Assembly: GCA_010909165.1 (NCBI GenBank)
Contig: MU008223.1
Span: 1-64,000 of the forward strand
Source of the DNA: Anthoceros angustus
Taxonomy: Eukaryota > Streptophyta > Anthocerotopsida > Anthocerotales > Anthocerotaceae
DNA length: 64,000 bases
Direction of reading: 5' to 3'
A model generated the notes under the pieces. The model was not told where the DNA came from. It did not search any database and was given only the letters and a program-made list of their open reading frames with translations. The translations under genes and the position numbers were made by a program. Below are positions 21,741 through 33,429 of this stretch, piece after piece. Numbering within the stretch: the stretch's first letter is position 1; every line of letters starts with the position of its first letter.

Positions 21741-22520
21741 TTGTGCTATGGAGGCGATTTGGTATGCGCCCGCTTATGCTTTTCTCGCCTCCATCTAAGG
21801 CACTTCCTACTCATCGTATGCACATATAGGAAACTTCCGCCTCCTGCTCGATTCGCAATTTTCTTCTTCCCCTCCCGCTTGCGTTCGGCCGAGGCAAGCT
21901 TTGCCACTTCCATCGCTTCCCTCCCTGCCTTTTGCAGGCGCACATTGCACATACAAACCAACATGCCCATCATGAGTTATCCAGCGTTAATGGGTTTCGA
22001 CGGCAAGCTGTCCATTTCCTTACCTTGCCTGCAGTCCCTCCTCTTTTCTTCTACCCTTCTTGCTGGACATGTTCCTCTTCCATCCTCGTTCTTCCGGCTG
22101 TCGCAGCCCGTGCCCTTGTCACTCGCCCACCGCCAGCTGCCTCTTCTCCTCCTCCGTTTTCCTCTTCGGCCTTCACCCTTTATCACATGTGGCATTGCCT
22201 CAACTGGGCTCCAGGTGTCCATGCTCTCGATCCGAGACGCAAGGTATGTATCTAGCACGAAATTAGGCACATCGTCCACTTCAGCACCCGCCTCCTGCGT
22301 CTGGCCCATGTTCTCTGCAGATCCCCCACATCCCCCCTCGCCTCCATCTGCACGGCCTTTGCCGATATCAAGCTCCTCGCATGATGCCCTCTTAGTCCTC
22401 CATCATTCTCTCTCGCCGCCTCATGCGCCTTTTTGCCCTGCCCCACCATGGCCGCTGGCCGATGTTGTCCGTCCGCCACCCGCCTCCTCCCAATCCCCCG
22501 TGATTTTTGGCTGTCCATAG
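21741..22520 (+). other. Pyrimidine-rich segment with long overlapping frames
   Basis: A 259-codon plus-strand frame is rich in Leu, Ser, Pro and Phe and looks like low-complexity translation. On the minus strand a protein-like series exists instead: MDSQKSRGIGRR, MVGQGKKAHEAAREND, then DDVPNFVLDTYLASRIESMD. The minus words recur at 60232-59933, 60800 and 61370. A possible donor GGTATGTAT lies at 22242 on the plus strand. Which strand codes, if any, is not decided. Confidence 0.35.
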
Positions 22521-22639
22521 TGCACACAAGTGTGTTACTTCTGTGACGGTGGTCGCCCCTCTCCGTGCTCCAGACACCCCGCTTTGCACACACCATCTTC
22601 CCCGCCTCCATCGCCACTCCATCCGATCCTAGTGGCCTC

Positions 22640-22915
22640 CACTCTCCGCATACAAAGGGTGACCCTACATAGGTAATACATGTATGTTAAGGTAGTACGT
22701 TGGGTGATAAGGGTGACCCTACATAGGTAGGACAGGGGTCCCGGCATGTATGTAGGTGGGTAGGACAATGCGTGTCTCTACCCATCTAGGGTGTTAACAA
22801 GTAGGGGACAGAGATGTAGGTAGTATGTAGGGCAGCCCTGGTCACCCTACATGGGTAGCATGTAGGGCAGCAAGGGCTCCCTACATTTAGGGTAGTTAGG
22901 TAGGTAGATAGGTAG
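22640..22915 (+). repeat. Dispersed GTGACCCTACATAGGTA block, copy 2
   Basis: Same word order as 1376-1657 (CATACAAAGGGTGACCCTAC, GTAGTACGTTGGGTGATAAG, GGTAGTATGTAGGGC). This is the only unit in block 1 proper; block 2 has three. Confidence 0.8.
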
Positions 22916-22924
22916 GATGAGGGT

Positions 22925-23060
22925 CTCCCACCGGGGAGTGGTGAGGTCTCCCTACCGTAGGGAGTGGTGAGGTCTCACCGAGGGGAGTGGTGAGGTCTCC
23001 CACCGTAGGGAGTGGTGAGGTCTCCCACCGTAGGGAGTGGTGAGGTCTCCCTACGCAGGA
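22925..23060 (+). repeat. Hairpin minisatellite, copy 2
   Basis: About five to six units of GTGGTGAGGTCTCCCTACC or shortened GGTCTCCCACC, with GTAGGGAG arms. Units differ mainly by loss of the TA in CCTAC. Confidence 0.8.
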
Positions 23061-23064
23061 GGTG

Positions 23065-24360
23065 ACACCCACATGGGCACCTTGGGCAGCAAGCTTTCCA
23101 GACAGGGGAGGTGGAAATGGTGCCATGGCAAGGAATGAACGGCCTACATCAAGTAGTTTCAATGTCACTACCAAGGGGCCATGTGAGCTTGGTGTGTAGG
23201 AGTGGCACCTAGGCAAGCTTGTGAGGAATCGCGAGGAAGAGCTTGTGCATGCAAGGGGCCAAGCTGCAAGGACGAGGTTGGTTCGGAGGAAGCTGGATGG
23301 ATGTGAAGGGTTTTGAAGGACAAGGAAACCCCAAGCTTATGAAGCACATGGTGGTAGTTTGGAGTGTGAGCTCGTTGGAAATATTGGGCGTGTGTGTGTG
23401 GAGGCTTGCAATAATTGTGGAGAGATGGAGTGCAAACCACGGAAGAGCATGGGTCTCTTCTCCACCAAGCTTTAGATTTCATGATGTTGAGTGTGTGGCT
23501 GGGAGGAGCCACTGTGGAATTAGTGGGAGCACGTTGTGGAGTCAATGCCGAGGCAAGTGGAGGATTTATGGTAGATTGGTTAGGATTTGGAGTGAGAACT
23601 CTTAGGATTTTGGCGCGCAGCTCAGGCTGTTACTTATTGTTAAAATAGGGAGATTGGAGAGTTTTCTAGGCTGATTGTCATGATGACTGAAAGCGAGTGG
23701 GGTAGTGGTTTTAATGCTGGCTTTAGGCGGCTATTAGTTTATAGTGGTTGAGGAAGAACGTAGTGGAAAAGTAAGGGGGGAGGTGTGGCCAAGGGGAGGC
23801 CTTATGTATGAGCCCTATATAAGGGGCAGGTTTTGAGAAGAAAAATATCACGTCTTGCGCTCCCAAACTCGCGAGTCCTTTGCTCCTTGTGAAGGAATTT
23901 CGTGCCGGCTGCAAGCTAACGCATTGTCTGGTAGAGAGGGAGTTTGCGGTGGTCGGAGCGCTTGGCGGAGGGCTTGCTCCTTGCGGGTGCCTCTACGGGT
24001 TGCTCCCCTTGTGAATGGTTGCTGTAAAATTGCTTTGCTTTGGGTGTGTGGCGATGCCCATGGAACTCTCGGCTTGAGGGTAGACTGGGAAAGACTCGGA
24101 GGTTCTCGTGCAAACTCATAGCAACCGCCCAAGGAAGAACTTGCTAGCTTGTAGGCGACCCTGTGTCAGCCATAAGGGCGAGCTAGGGCCAGTGAGCTTG
24201 AAGTAAGGTTAGATTAGGAGGATGAGGAGTTGAGTTGAGGTGAGTGTTGAGGAGAATGTGGAGCTGAATGTTGAGTAGAGGAGTAGGTAGAGATTAGGAG
24301 TAAGAAGAAGGCCCAAGTCAGAGCCTAAGGGAGGGGTCCCAAATCTGCACCAAACCGAGA
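23065..24360 (+). repeat. LTR-like segment with TATA box, block 1
   Basis: Shared with 61890-63260. A TATA box (CTATATAAGG, 23815-23824) is followed by a GC-rich leader-like stretch, as in U3-R of LTR retrotransposons or a host promoter. An inverted partial copy lies at 38900-39130 next to a minus-strand charged protein. No primer-binding site was confirmed. Short open frames within it have no recognised product. Confidence 0.5.
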
Positions 24361-24394
24361 CTAGAAGCTGGGCTAAGGTCTCAAAATCACGGGG

Positions 24395-25560
24395 TGGAGA
24401 AGTCGCACTGCGCCGTAGGGGGTCCCTATGTGCGTAGGCGATGGACCTACCGCCGTAGGGTGGGACCTACGACTGTAGGATGTCGTTGTAGGTCCAGAGG
24501 ATCCGACGAGAAAAGCGGAGGTGTCGTGGCCGCTGCCAGTGTGGAGTTTTGTGGGCGCCCCAGGTTGTAGTTGGAGCGCCAGGGCCTGGAAGTTGGAGAG
24601 GCCTTGAACTAGGGCGAGGTAACCTATGTCGCGCCAGCGATCCTACCGGTAGGATGCACCTGCGTGCTGGGATAGGGTGTCTCCTCCCACGTAGGAATGA
24701 GGGTGTGCTGGCCCACCTGCACTAGATCTCCTACAACTCCTACAAGTGGTAGGAGGGGCCCTACAATTGTTTGTTGTTGGTTGTAGGTCCCGAGGCGATT
24801 GACGCAACAGGGAGCCAGCGCACGCCAGAGTTGGTGGTTGAGGATGTGCCAATTGTGGGAAGGCAATGGGAAAGGAATAGTGGAAGATCACGGGTGGTCA
24901 CGCTGCAAACGAGGGGGTCCCTATGTGCGAGGCGATGGACCTACGTCAGAGGTGGGACCTACGACTGTAGGATGTCGTTGTAGGTCCAGGAGCGGAGATC
25001 TGACGGAGCAGTGCGGAGGTGTCGTGGCTGCTGCCAGTGTGGAGTTTTGTGGGCGCGCCAGGTTGTAGTTGGAGCGCCAGGGCCTGGAAGTTGGAGAGGC
25101 CTTGAACTAGGGCGAGGTAACCTATGCTGCGCCGCCAGGTGCGACCCTACCGGTGGTAGGATGCGCCCCTGCGTGCGTTGGGATAGGGTGTCTCCTCCCC
25201 ACGTAGGAATGAGGGTGTGCTGCCCACCAGCACTAGATCTCCTACAACTCTCCTACAAGTGGTAGGAGGGGTAGGCCCTACAATTGTTTGTTGTTGGTTG
25301 TAGGTCCTGAGGCGGCGATTCGACGGAGCAGTGCGGGAGCGGCGCGGCTGCTGTCAGAGTTGGTGGTTGAGGATGTGCCAATTGTGGGAAGGCGATGGGA
25401 AAGGAATAGTGGAAGATCACGGGGTGGTGAAGTCGCGTTGCAACGTAGGGGGTCCCTACGTGTGTAGCCTGCTGACCTACTGCCGTAGGGTGTGGACCTA
25501 CAGTCGTAGGGTGTCGTTGTAGGTCCAGAAGTGGTGATTGACGGAGCAGCACGGTGAGGC
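24395..25560 (+). repeat. About 500-bp tandem repeat with GTAGG/CCTAC palindromes, block 1
   Basis: Slightly over two units. Each begins near GTCGC-CTGC and contains GGACCTACGACTGTAGGATG and TTGTAGGTCC, so CCTAC and GTAGG arms alternate, then the constant GGCCTTGAACTAGGGCGAGG. The block 2 equivalent (63280-64000) shows only about 1.3 units before the window ends. Confidence 0.75.
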
Positions 25561-25654
25561 GTGGCTGCTGTCTGTGGAGTGAGTTGAGGTTGCTCCAGCT
25601 GTATGAGGGAGCTTGGGGGTGTGAAGAGGTGTGTGGTTTGTGCCTTGGATGCTG

Positions 25655-25766
25655 GTGACCTGACAAACAAGAGTCTCATGGGACGAAACCTATTGTACTT
25701 AGCGACAGTGGGATAAGTGTGGCCACTAGAGGGTGAATCTCGGAAGCCCCGGGTTTTCCTCCCACA
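25655..25766 (-). repeat. TGTGGGAG-terminal repeat, terminus only
   Basis: Minus-strand terminus (TGTGGGAGGAAAACCCGGGG on that strand) with the core GGCCACACTTATCCC and GTTTCGTCCCATGAGAC. It marks the junction between block 1 and the copia E region. Confidence 0.6.
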
Positions 25767-27744
25767 AATGCCTTGAAAGAACTTGGTGAGGCACATCCGG
25801 TTATCGTTGAGTGCGGTTCCCCTCCCCTCGTGATGCCGAGTCAACTATACCTTGACGAGTATGGAACTCCGCATTTTAGCACAAGAACGAAGATCGAAAT
25901 CAACTTCAACAATGCAAGAGTGCATACCACCAGCCCGAGAATTCATGACCAAAAATTTCATATCGAAATTTGAAGAATCCACAATTAGAGACCAAATTGC
26001 AGCTTTGTACGCTATCAATTCAAACGATGAAGGGAATTTTCAGCTACATCAATTCCTTCTTTGATCAATATTACATCCGCTCGAGTTGAAGTCATAATTT
26101 CTCGCTTGTGCACATGCCAAGATCTCTTCCGTTACAAGACATGGAGAAAGAAAAGACGCAGACACATGGCGCTTCGACATTGATCGGGAATTCAACGCAT
26201 TACGAGTTGCTGCGCTCCATGGATCTTACCTCTTCAACCACGAGCTTGGGGCACCACGGCATGCTCGTACGACGCTTGTGGCGTTAACTACATGCATTCT
26301 AGTTGCTACTCAATTCAATTATTAGTTTCCTTGCCACATGAGTTTTAACCCTAATTCAAAAACCATAACTAGAGTTCACATTAGGGTTAGTTTTTCACAT
26401 GCTTACCACACGACTTCGCTTGCTTTTCTCTTGTGCACTTGCATGGTCTCCCCTTCCTGTAATGCCCATCATGGCAGCCTCAACTTCATCTTCCACTATG
26501 CCATCACCACACAACCTCCCTACCTGTCCCTCCGGCTCCACCCCGCATTCACCTCGAGTTAAAGGAGCGTGATCAATTCAATGGAACAAAATTTGACATT
26601 TGGAGAGTTAGGATGAAATCTACCACAGTTGCAAGAGGAGTTTGGGAAGTTGTTGGTGGGGCCTTGCCGATCCTCGGTACACCACAACCCCACCACCGCT
26701 GGTGTCAGTAGTTGCACAAAAGGTCCGATGGGATAAGTGTGGCCACTAGAGGGTGAATCTAAGCCCCGGGTTTCCTCCCACAAATGCCTTGAAAGAACTT
26801 GGTGAGGCACATCCGGTTATCGTTGAGTGCGGTTCCCCTCGTGTGCCCCCTCGAGTCAACTATACCTTGACGAGTATGGAACTAAGCGCCGCGCATTTTA
26901 GCACAAGAACGAAGGCGGTATCGAAATCAACTTCAACAATGCAAGGAAGACTGCAGCTACCCAGCCAGCCCGAGAATTCATGACCGAAAATTTCATATCG
27001 AAATTTGAAGAATCCACAATTACAGACCAAATTGCACAGTTTGTACGCTATCAATTCAAACGATGAAGGGGAATTTTCAGCTACATCAATTCCTTCTTTG
27101 ATCAATATTACATCTGCCCGAGTTGAAGTCATAATTTATGCACATGCCAAGATCTCTTCTGCGTTACAAGACATGGAGAAAAGCGTGCAGCATGCTGCGC
27201 TGACATTGATCGACATGATTTTGCATAGTTGCTGCGCTCCATGGATCTTACCTCTTCAACCACGCAGCTTGGGGCACCACGCGTTTGTTCACGACGCTGG
27301 CGCTTAACTACATGCATTCTTTTCTATTGGCTGGGCGCTTATTAGTTTCCTTGCCACATGAGTTTAACCCTAATTCAAAAACCATAACTAGAGTTCACAT
27401 TAGGGTTAGTTTTTTCACACGCTTACCACACGACTTCTGCTTGCTTTTTCTCTTGTGCACTTGCATGGTCTCCCCTTACTGTAACAGCCATCATGGCAGC
27501 CTCAACTTCATCTTCCACTATGCCATCACCACACAACCTCCCTACCTGTCCCTCCGGCTCCACCGCATTCACCTCGAGTTAAAGGAGCGTGATCAATTCA
27601 ATGGAACAAAATTTGACATTTGGAGAGTTAGGATGAAATCTACCACAGTTGCAAGAGGAGTTTGGGAAGTTGTTGGTGGGGCCTTGCCGATCCTCGGTAC
27701 ACCACAACCCCACCACCGCTGGTGTCAGTAGTTGCACAAAAGGT
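25767..27744 (+). repeat. Tandemly doubled 5' region of copia E (about 1 kb each)
   Basis: 25727-26724 and 26725-27744 carry the same sequence: CTTGAAAGAACTTGGTGAGG, CTCAATCGTTGAGTGCGG-like words, GCACACATTTTAGCACAAG-type text, a candidate gag start at 26471 or 27493 and the gag opening. The two differ by small indels. No 5' LTR was identified in front of either. Confidence 0.75.
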
Positions 27745-28435
27745 CCGATGGGATCAACTTAATAAGATTGTGCCGCCTTGCTCATTGCTAGACTTGATGC
27801 CGATCTCGTCCTCAAGTGGAGTTTCTTAGCAATGCACATGAGATCCGGAGTCAACTCATCGAGACATACAAGGTTCAAAATATGATGACCCCTGTGCCGC
27901 TCGACAAGAGTTCTACAATCTCAAGTTGAAAGAAGGAGAACTCACACCACATTTATCAAGAAATTCCGCACTTACGTGCCCACCGACTTTGGCAGCACCA
28001 TGCAAGAGGTCGATGTAGTGGCCCGCCTCGAGTAAAACGATCAAGATCTCACGGTGCAAGGAAAGGGAAGGCAAGCATGCGTAGGAAGGAAAAGAACAAC
28101 GTTATCTCACACTAGAGCACATATACATAAGAGTGTGTTGCACAAAAGGGCGATGGATCAACTTAAAGATGCCGCCGCCTTGCTCATTGCTAGACTTGAT
28201 GATCTCGTCCCCTCAAGTGGAGTTTCTTAGCAATGCACATGAGATCTGGAGTCAACTCATCGAGACATACAAGGTTCAAAATATGATGACCCCTGTGTGC
28301 CCGACAAGAGTTCTACAATCTCAAGTTGAAAGAAGGAGAACCACCACATTTATCAAGAAATTCCGCACTTACGTGCAGCCTGACTTCCTTGGCAGCACCA
28401 TGCAAGAGGTCGATGTAGTGGCCCGCCTCGAGTAA
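27493..28435 (+). pseudogene. Copia E gag
   Basis: Begins MAASTSSSTMPSPH and continues, after a frame change, LELKERDQFNGTKFDIWRV and TTVARGVWEVVGG, which fits the copia gag opening. Further on is a part reading TTFIKKFRTYV. The middle is duplicated (27745-28134 and 28135-28560), so gag as assembled is longer than usual. Particle-forming protein; non-functional as written. Confidence 0.7.
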
Positions 28436-28560
28436 AACGATCGAAGATCTCACACGGCGGTGCAAGGAAAGGGAAGAAGGCAAGCATGCGGTAGGAAGGA
28501 AAAACAGAACAACGGTTATCTCACACTAGAGCACATATACATAAGAGTGTGTAGCATATG
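27745..28560 (+). repeat. Tandem duplication inside copia E gag (about 390-425 bp units)
   Basis: Each unit opens with TTGCACAAAAGG and GATGG-ATCAACTTAA and closes with CACATATACATAAGAGTGTG. Unit 2 keeps several bases that unit 1 lacks (for example ACACGGCGGTGCAAGG against ACGGTGCAAGG). Confidence 0.8.
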
Positions 28561-28659
28561 TAACAAATAATGAACATAAGTCTATATAATTGTAACCCTA
28601 AGTGAACTTAAGGTAGAAAAGTATTGGGGTTTCCTTTACTCCCTCTTAGACGGAATGTT

Positions 28660-30340
28660 TAGATATTTAATTAAGGAAACACGAGGAACATCAAGGCATC
28701 ACGCCAAGATGGTAACACGGGCTTCTCACTCAAGCATCATTGCACATGAACCTTTTCGTTCAGCTCCCTCTTACACTCCACTCCCGCTCCTTTCTATATC
28801 AGGCGCAAATGGACAATCTCTATCTCTACACTAGTCTCCTTACTTGCGATTTGTCATCTTCATCTGTAGAGTCCGGATAGGCCTCTGCGCTCCTGCCTCA
28901 TTGTTGTGTGCTCATGACTCCACTGCGTGGCATGGAGTGTCTGCCGTGGAAGGCAAGGTCGGTCAGGTCATCGAATTATTTCAATACCATTTTCAGCTCT
29001 CATCTCAAGGTATCACATTCCCATTCCGTGAGAGCTATGTTTATTGGTCACATTACGGAGAGTTGGGACACCTTTAAATGCACTCGAGTAATTCGCCCTA
29101 GTGGCCTTACCATTGTAAATGTAGAAGGTAGCAACCGAGGAGGTGAGCAGAAAAATATGGAACCTTCCAAAGGTTCCGTGCCCTCATAGTGAGAGGGAGG
29201 TCCACTGCGAAGGGAAGCAACCGGACGAGCTTTTCTCGTAGCAAATCTCGTAGTCGTAATCAAGAATGTGGAGTGTCACTATTGTCAAAAGGGTCACTTC
29301 AAAAGAGAGTGCGAGAAGTTCAAAAGGACCAAGGAAAAGAGAAGAAGCGGGGACGACAAGAAGGACTTAATGTCAGTTGGAAGAGTTAAATTCGTTGAGG
29401 ACGGAGATGTCCTTATCTCTTCTTACTTGAATCTGCATTAACGTAGTGGATAGTCATTTATTCGCAATTGGATAATTGACTCTGCATCTTTCCATGTTAC
29501 TCCTCTCGTAGTGTTAGATATTTAATTAAGAAACACGAGGAACATCAAGGCATCACGCCAAGATGGTAACACGGGCTTCTCACTCAAGCATCATTGCACA
29601 TGAACCTTTACGGGCTCCCTCTTACACTCCACTCCCGCCAGCTCCTTTCTATATCATGGCGCAAATGGACAATCTCTATCTCTACACTAGTCTCCTTACT
29701 TGCGCCTCATCTTGTCATCTTCATGAGAGTCGGATAGGCCTCTTGCCCTGCTCTCATTGTTGTGTGCTCATGACTCCACTGCGTGGCATGGAGTCTGACC
29801 GTGGAAGGCGTGGTCACCGATCATCCAATTATTTCAATACCATTTTCAGCCGCCTCATCTCAAGGTATCACATTCCTGCATTCCGTGAGAGCTATGTTTT
29901 GGTCACATTACGAGAGTTGGGACACCTTCGTGACACGAGTAATTCTCGCCTAGTGGCCTTACCATTGTAAATGTAGAAGGTAGCGCGTTAACGAGGAGGT
30001 GAACAGAAAAATATGGAACCTTCCAAAGGTTCCAAAGGCCTCATAGTAAGAGGGAGGTCCACCGCGAAGGGAAGCAACCGGACGTGTTTTCTCGTAGCAA
30101 ATCTCGTAGTCGAATAAGAATGTGGAGTGTCACTATTGTCACAAAAGGGTCACTTCAAAAGAGAGTGCGAAAGTTCAAAAGGACCAAGGAAAAGAGAAGA
30201 AGCAGACGAAGCGACGAAGAAAGTTGGAAGAGTTAAATCGCTGAGGAGAGATGTCTCTTCTTACTTGAATGTCGCACAATTAATGCCGTGGATAGTCATT
30301 TATTCGCAATTGATAATTGACTCGTGCATCTTTCCATGTT
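28660..30340 (+). repeat. Tandem duplication spanning copia E gag end and protease (about 850 bp units)
   Basis: Units 28660-29515 and 29516-30340 both start TAGATATTTAATTAAG and run through the zinc-knuckle to TCTTTCCATGTTAC. Differences cluster as small indels. This is the third consecutive internal doubling in the same element. Confidence 0.8.
29190..29515 (+). pseudogene. Copia E nucleocapsid zinc knuckle and protease start
   Basis: 29274-29312 encodes CHYCQKGHFKREC, a CCHC knuckle with spacing C-x2-C-x3-H-x4-C, one residue short of the normal x4. The second copy at 30128-30168 is two bases longer and out of frame. Further on WIIDSASFHVTPL matches the protease active-site region (usually DSGAS). 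The knuckle binds element RNA in the particle. The odd spacing is probably an indel. Confidence 0.75.
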
Positions 30341-30639
30341 ACCTCATAGAGAGTGGTTTAGCACGATGATGCTACAAGGAAAGGATGTTAGGCTTGGAAA
30401 TAACTATGCATGCCGATCGCAGCGTGATGTGCAACTCAAGTTTGACAACGGATCTTCATTCATGTCAAGGACGCATGTTCAAGTTGACAAAAGCATGATT
30501 AGCGCAGATGCTTGGATGATGCTGTTACCACCGGTTTTGGGGATCACTCTTGGAAGATCTCCAAAGGTTCTCTTGTGTTAGCTCGTGGATCAAGTGTGGC
30601 ACTTTGTACTCACTTGTGTAAACACTAAAGATCATATGA

Positions 30640-31420
30640 TCTGTGTGATGAGCAGCCAAATGTTTCCTTGTGGCATTGCTTGCTAGGACATATGTCTCAT
30701 AAGGGAATGAAGGTTTTATCTCGCTCGTTATATCCTCGTTTAACTTCCGATCTCTCGATGTGTGAGCACTGCTTATATGGGAAATGTAAAAATCATCACA
30801 TCGAACAAGAGGTAAAGGTAGAAGTAAACCTCTTGAGTTGGTTCACAGTGATGTATGTGGACCTATGCTCATCGAATCATTAGGCGGTGCCTCCTATTTT
30901 GTCACTTTCATAGATGATTTCTCACGCAAGGTGTGGGTTTATCCTTTGAGGAAAAAGGATGAAGTTCGACTTGTTTCGTAAATTTGTCACCCTTGTAGAG
31001 AATCACGCCACCGATGTGTCTAAGGACGTATAATGGTGGAGAGTAGTTTTCGAAAGTTTTCCAGCCATTCGTGATTCCAAGGGAATCAAAAGAGAATTGA
31101 TACCAGATATTCCTCCACAAAATGGTGTGGTCGAGCGGATGAATGTAACCATTCTGAGAGGATGCGAGTTTGTTGTCAAACTCGATTGCCTAATGGGTTT
31201 TGGGCGTAAGCGTTCATCGCAATTCATCTTATTAATGATCTCCTAATAAGGTCTTTGATGAGGAGCTATGGTCCGAAAGAAACCATCCTACAAGCATCCG
31301 CGAGTGTTTGTGAGGCATACCGCCATGTTCCAAAAGAGTTTCGGACAAGTTGGCACCTAAGTCCAAGAAATGTATTTTTCTTGGCTATGGTGATTCCGTG
31401 AGATGGGATACCGCTTGTGG
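30640..31420 (+). pseudogene. Copia E GAG-pre-integrase and integrase
   Basis: LWHCLLGHMSHKGMKVLS with a following CEHCLYGK gives the HHCC zinc-binding module. A change of frame leads to a stretch equivalent to VHSDVCGPM and [17 protein letters not shown] (30835-30950), the integrase core. KSKKCIFLGYGD near 31360 is the C-terminal part. Several frame breaks. Confidence 0.8.
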
Positions 31421-31719
31421 GATCCAAGCTAGAAAGGTTGTTCAGACGACGTGTTCTTCAATGAGAACAAGATGCACAGAAGCCTACTCCAACCGTGGAG
31501 GTGCGAAGGGTGATCTTCCAAGAAGATGGACATGATCATCATGGTTGATAACCGTGGTAATGTGAGCACATTCCTCCACCGTAGATGAACCAAGAGTCGA
31601 ACAAGCTCCTATAGAGGTGCCTGGTCAGAGGTCGTGCAGATTACACGACCTCCGATGTATGATCCATCTCGGATTATGTCATGCCGACAGATTGGGGAAC
31701 CCTCTTCTTACAAAGAGGC

Positions 31720-33150
31720 CATGTCAATGAGTAACAAACAAGTGGGAGAAGGCCATGCATGTAAATGAATTGCATAAGAACCAAACTTGGGAGTTGGTTA
31801 TTGCAGGATAAGAAGGCCTACCGCAAATGGGTGTACAAGATGAAGGTCAAGCTTGATGGCAAACCAAAGTACAAGGCACGATTGGTTGCTAAGGGTTTCA
31901 AGCAACAGGCATTGACTTTGATGAGATTTTCTCACCAGAGTCAAAATGACAACTTTGCGATGTGTTCTTGCTTTGGTTGCGGAATGATATGGAACTTGTA
32001 TGATGGATGTCAAGACGGCATTCTTGCATGGTGACCTTCAAGAGGACGTCTACATGCAAAGAACAAGGTTTTGTTGAGAAGGGCAAAGAGAATCGGTGTG
32101 CAGGGAAGAGCCTTTATGGTTTGAAGAACGCAGAGTGGTATCACAAGTTCCACTCATTTATGCTTTCTCAAGGCTACAAAAGCGATGAGGATCATTGCCT
32201 CTATAGGCAAGCTAAGGATCAAAGCTTGCTCATTTTGATCCTCTATGGATGATATGCTAATTGGAAACAAGATCGATGAGATTTCAGTTGAAGTCAAAGT
32301 TGAATGCTCACTTTGAAATGACGGGAGAGGCGAGCCATATACTTGGCATGCGATTCGTCGAATGACATATAAGCGCCCCGCTTTATTTGTCTCGCATTTT
32401 AATACATTAACAGGTGCTTCAACGCTTCAACATGGAGAAGGGAAACCATTGGGTACCCATTGCCTCCATATGTGAAACTTTCGCGAGGATTGCCCAAGCT
32501 CGAGGAGGACAAAGTCGAAATGGAGAAGGTCCCATACTCATCACCGTAGGGAGTTTGATGTATGCAATGATTGCTACACGCCCGACATTGCCTTTGCGGG
32601 GAGTGGTTAGTGTGTTTATGTCAAACCTCGCAAGAAGCATTGGGAGGCGAAAAGGAGTTATGAGGTATCCGAATGGTACAAAAGCTTTGTGCATATGTTT
32701 TGGTAGTGAAGATGCATGTGGTTGGGTACACGATGCCGATTATGCAGGGATATGGACAAAAGGAGGTCCACATCGTTATGTCTTCACGCACCGGAGGGGC
32801 GCCTCATGGCGATCTCGCTTGCAACGTGCATTACGCTATCTACCACAGAGGCCGAGTATGTTGCAAAGAATCGAGGCTTGCAAGGAAGCCATATGGCTTG
32901 CCTGCTTAGTGGGAGACTTGGGGATCAAGGTTGAGTCGCCGTTGCATTGTGATAGCCGTGAGTGCTATCCAATTGGCAAAGAATCCAAAGGTTTCATGCG
33001 AAGACTAAACATGTGGATGTGAAGTATCACTTCATTCGAGAGGTGTTGGATGACAAGAGGGTACAACTTGTCAAGGTTCACACCACCTTAACCCCGCAGA
33101 TATTCTTACCAAGGGATTCTACGAGCAATTTGCAAGCTGGACATCGATGG
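31720..33150 (+). pseudogene. Copia E reverse transcriptase and RNase H
   Basis: RT words are KWVYKMKVKLDGKPKYKARL and VAKGFKQ at 31820-31910, the VKTAFLHGDL stretch near 32010, and KSLYGLKNAEWYHKFHSFML at 32107-32165. The YVDD site near 32240 is damaged (reads as DDMLIGN in another frame). RNase H is represented by LSTTEAEYVAKN around 32840 and DILTKGFYEQF near 33100. Confidence 0.82.
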
Positions 33151-33192
33151 GCATGAGGTAGTCCATTCTTCACGAAGGTAAAATTGGCCTTT

Positions 33193-33415
33193 AAGTGGGA
33201 GGTTGTAAGGGTATTAAAGCTCAATGTACTTGGACTAATACGCTTAGTCTAAGTTAGGTGTCATTAGTTTAGTTGAAGCTAATAACTAGGAAGCTTCTTG
33301 CGCTGTTTCCTAGGGGCTTCTTGTGGAGCTTCCTAGGGAGCCCTGCTGGAGGGTATAAATATCCCCAGAGTCCTCATCTCAATGTGAGAGATACATTTGC
33401 TTCCTCCTCTCCTCT
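33193..33415 (+). repeat. 3' polypurine tract and LTR of copia E
   Basis: AAGTGGGAGG at 33193-33202 is followed by an LTR beginning TTGTAAGG, with a TATA box (TATAAATA, 33354-33361) and a CT-rich run TCCTCTCCTCTCC. The right end merges into the minus-strand copia F near 33430. No 5' partner was found in the window. Confidence 0.65.
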
Positions 33416-33429
33416 CCTCTTTCCACCAT

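Noticed and set aside
21741-22520. 259-codon plus-strand frame as a real gene
   Set aside because: The block 2 copy does not keep the same residues in one frame, and the composition is low-complexity Leu/Ser/Pro from pyrimidine-rich DNA.
23065-24360. Open frames of 60-125 codons in the TATA-containing segment as genes
   Set aside because: Neither strand shows a family match or a frame kept in both copies; the segment behaves like an LTR or promoter repeat.
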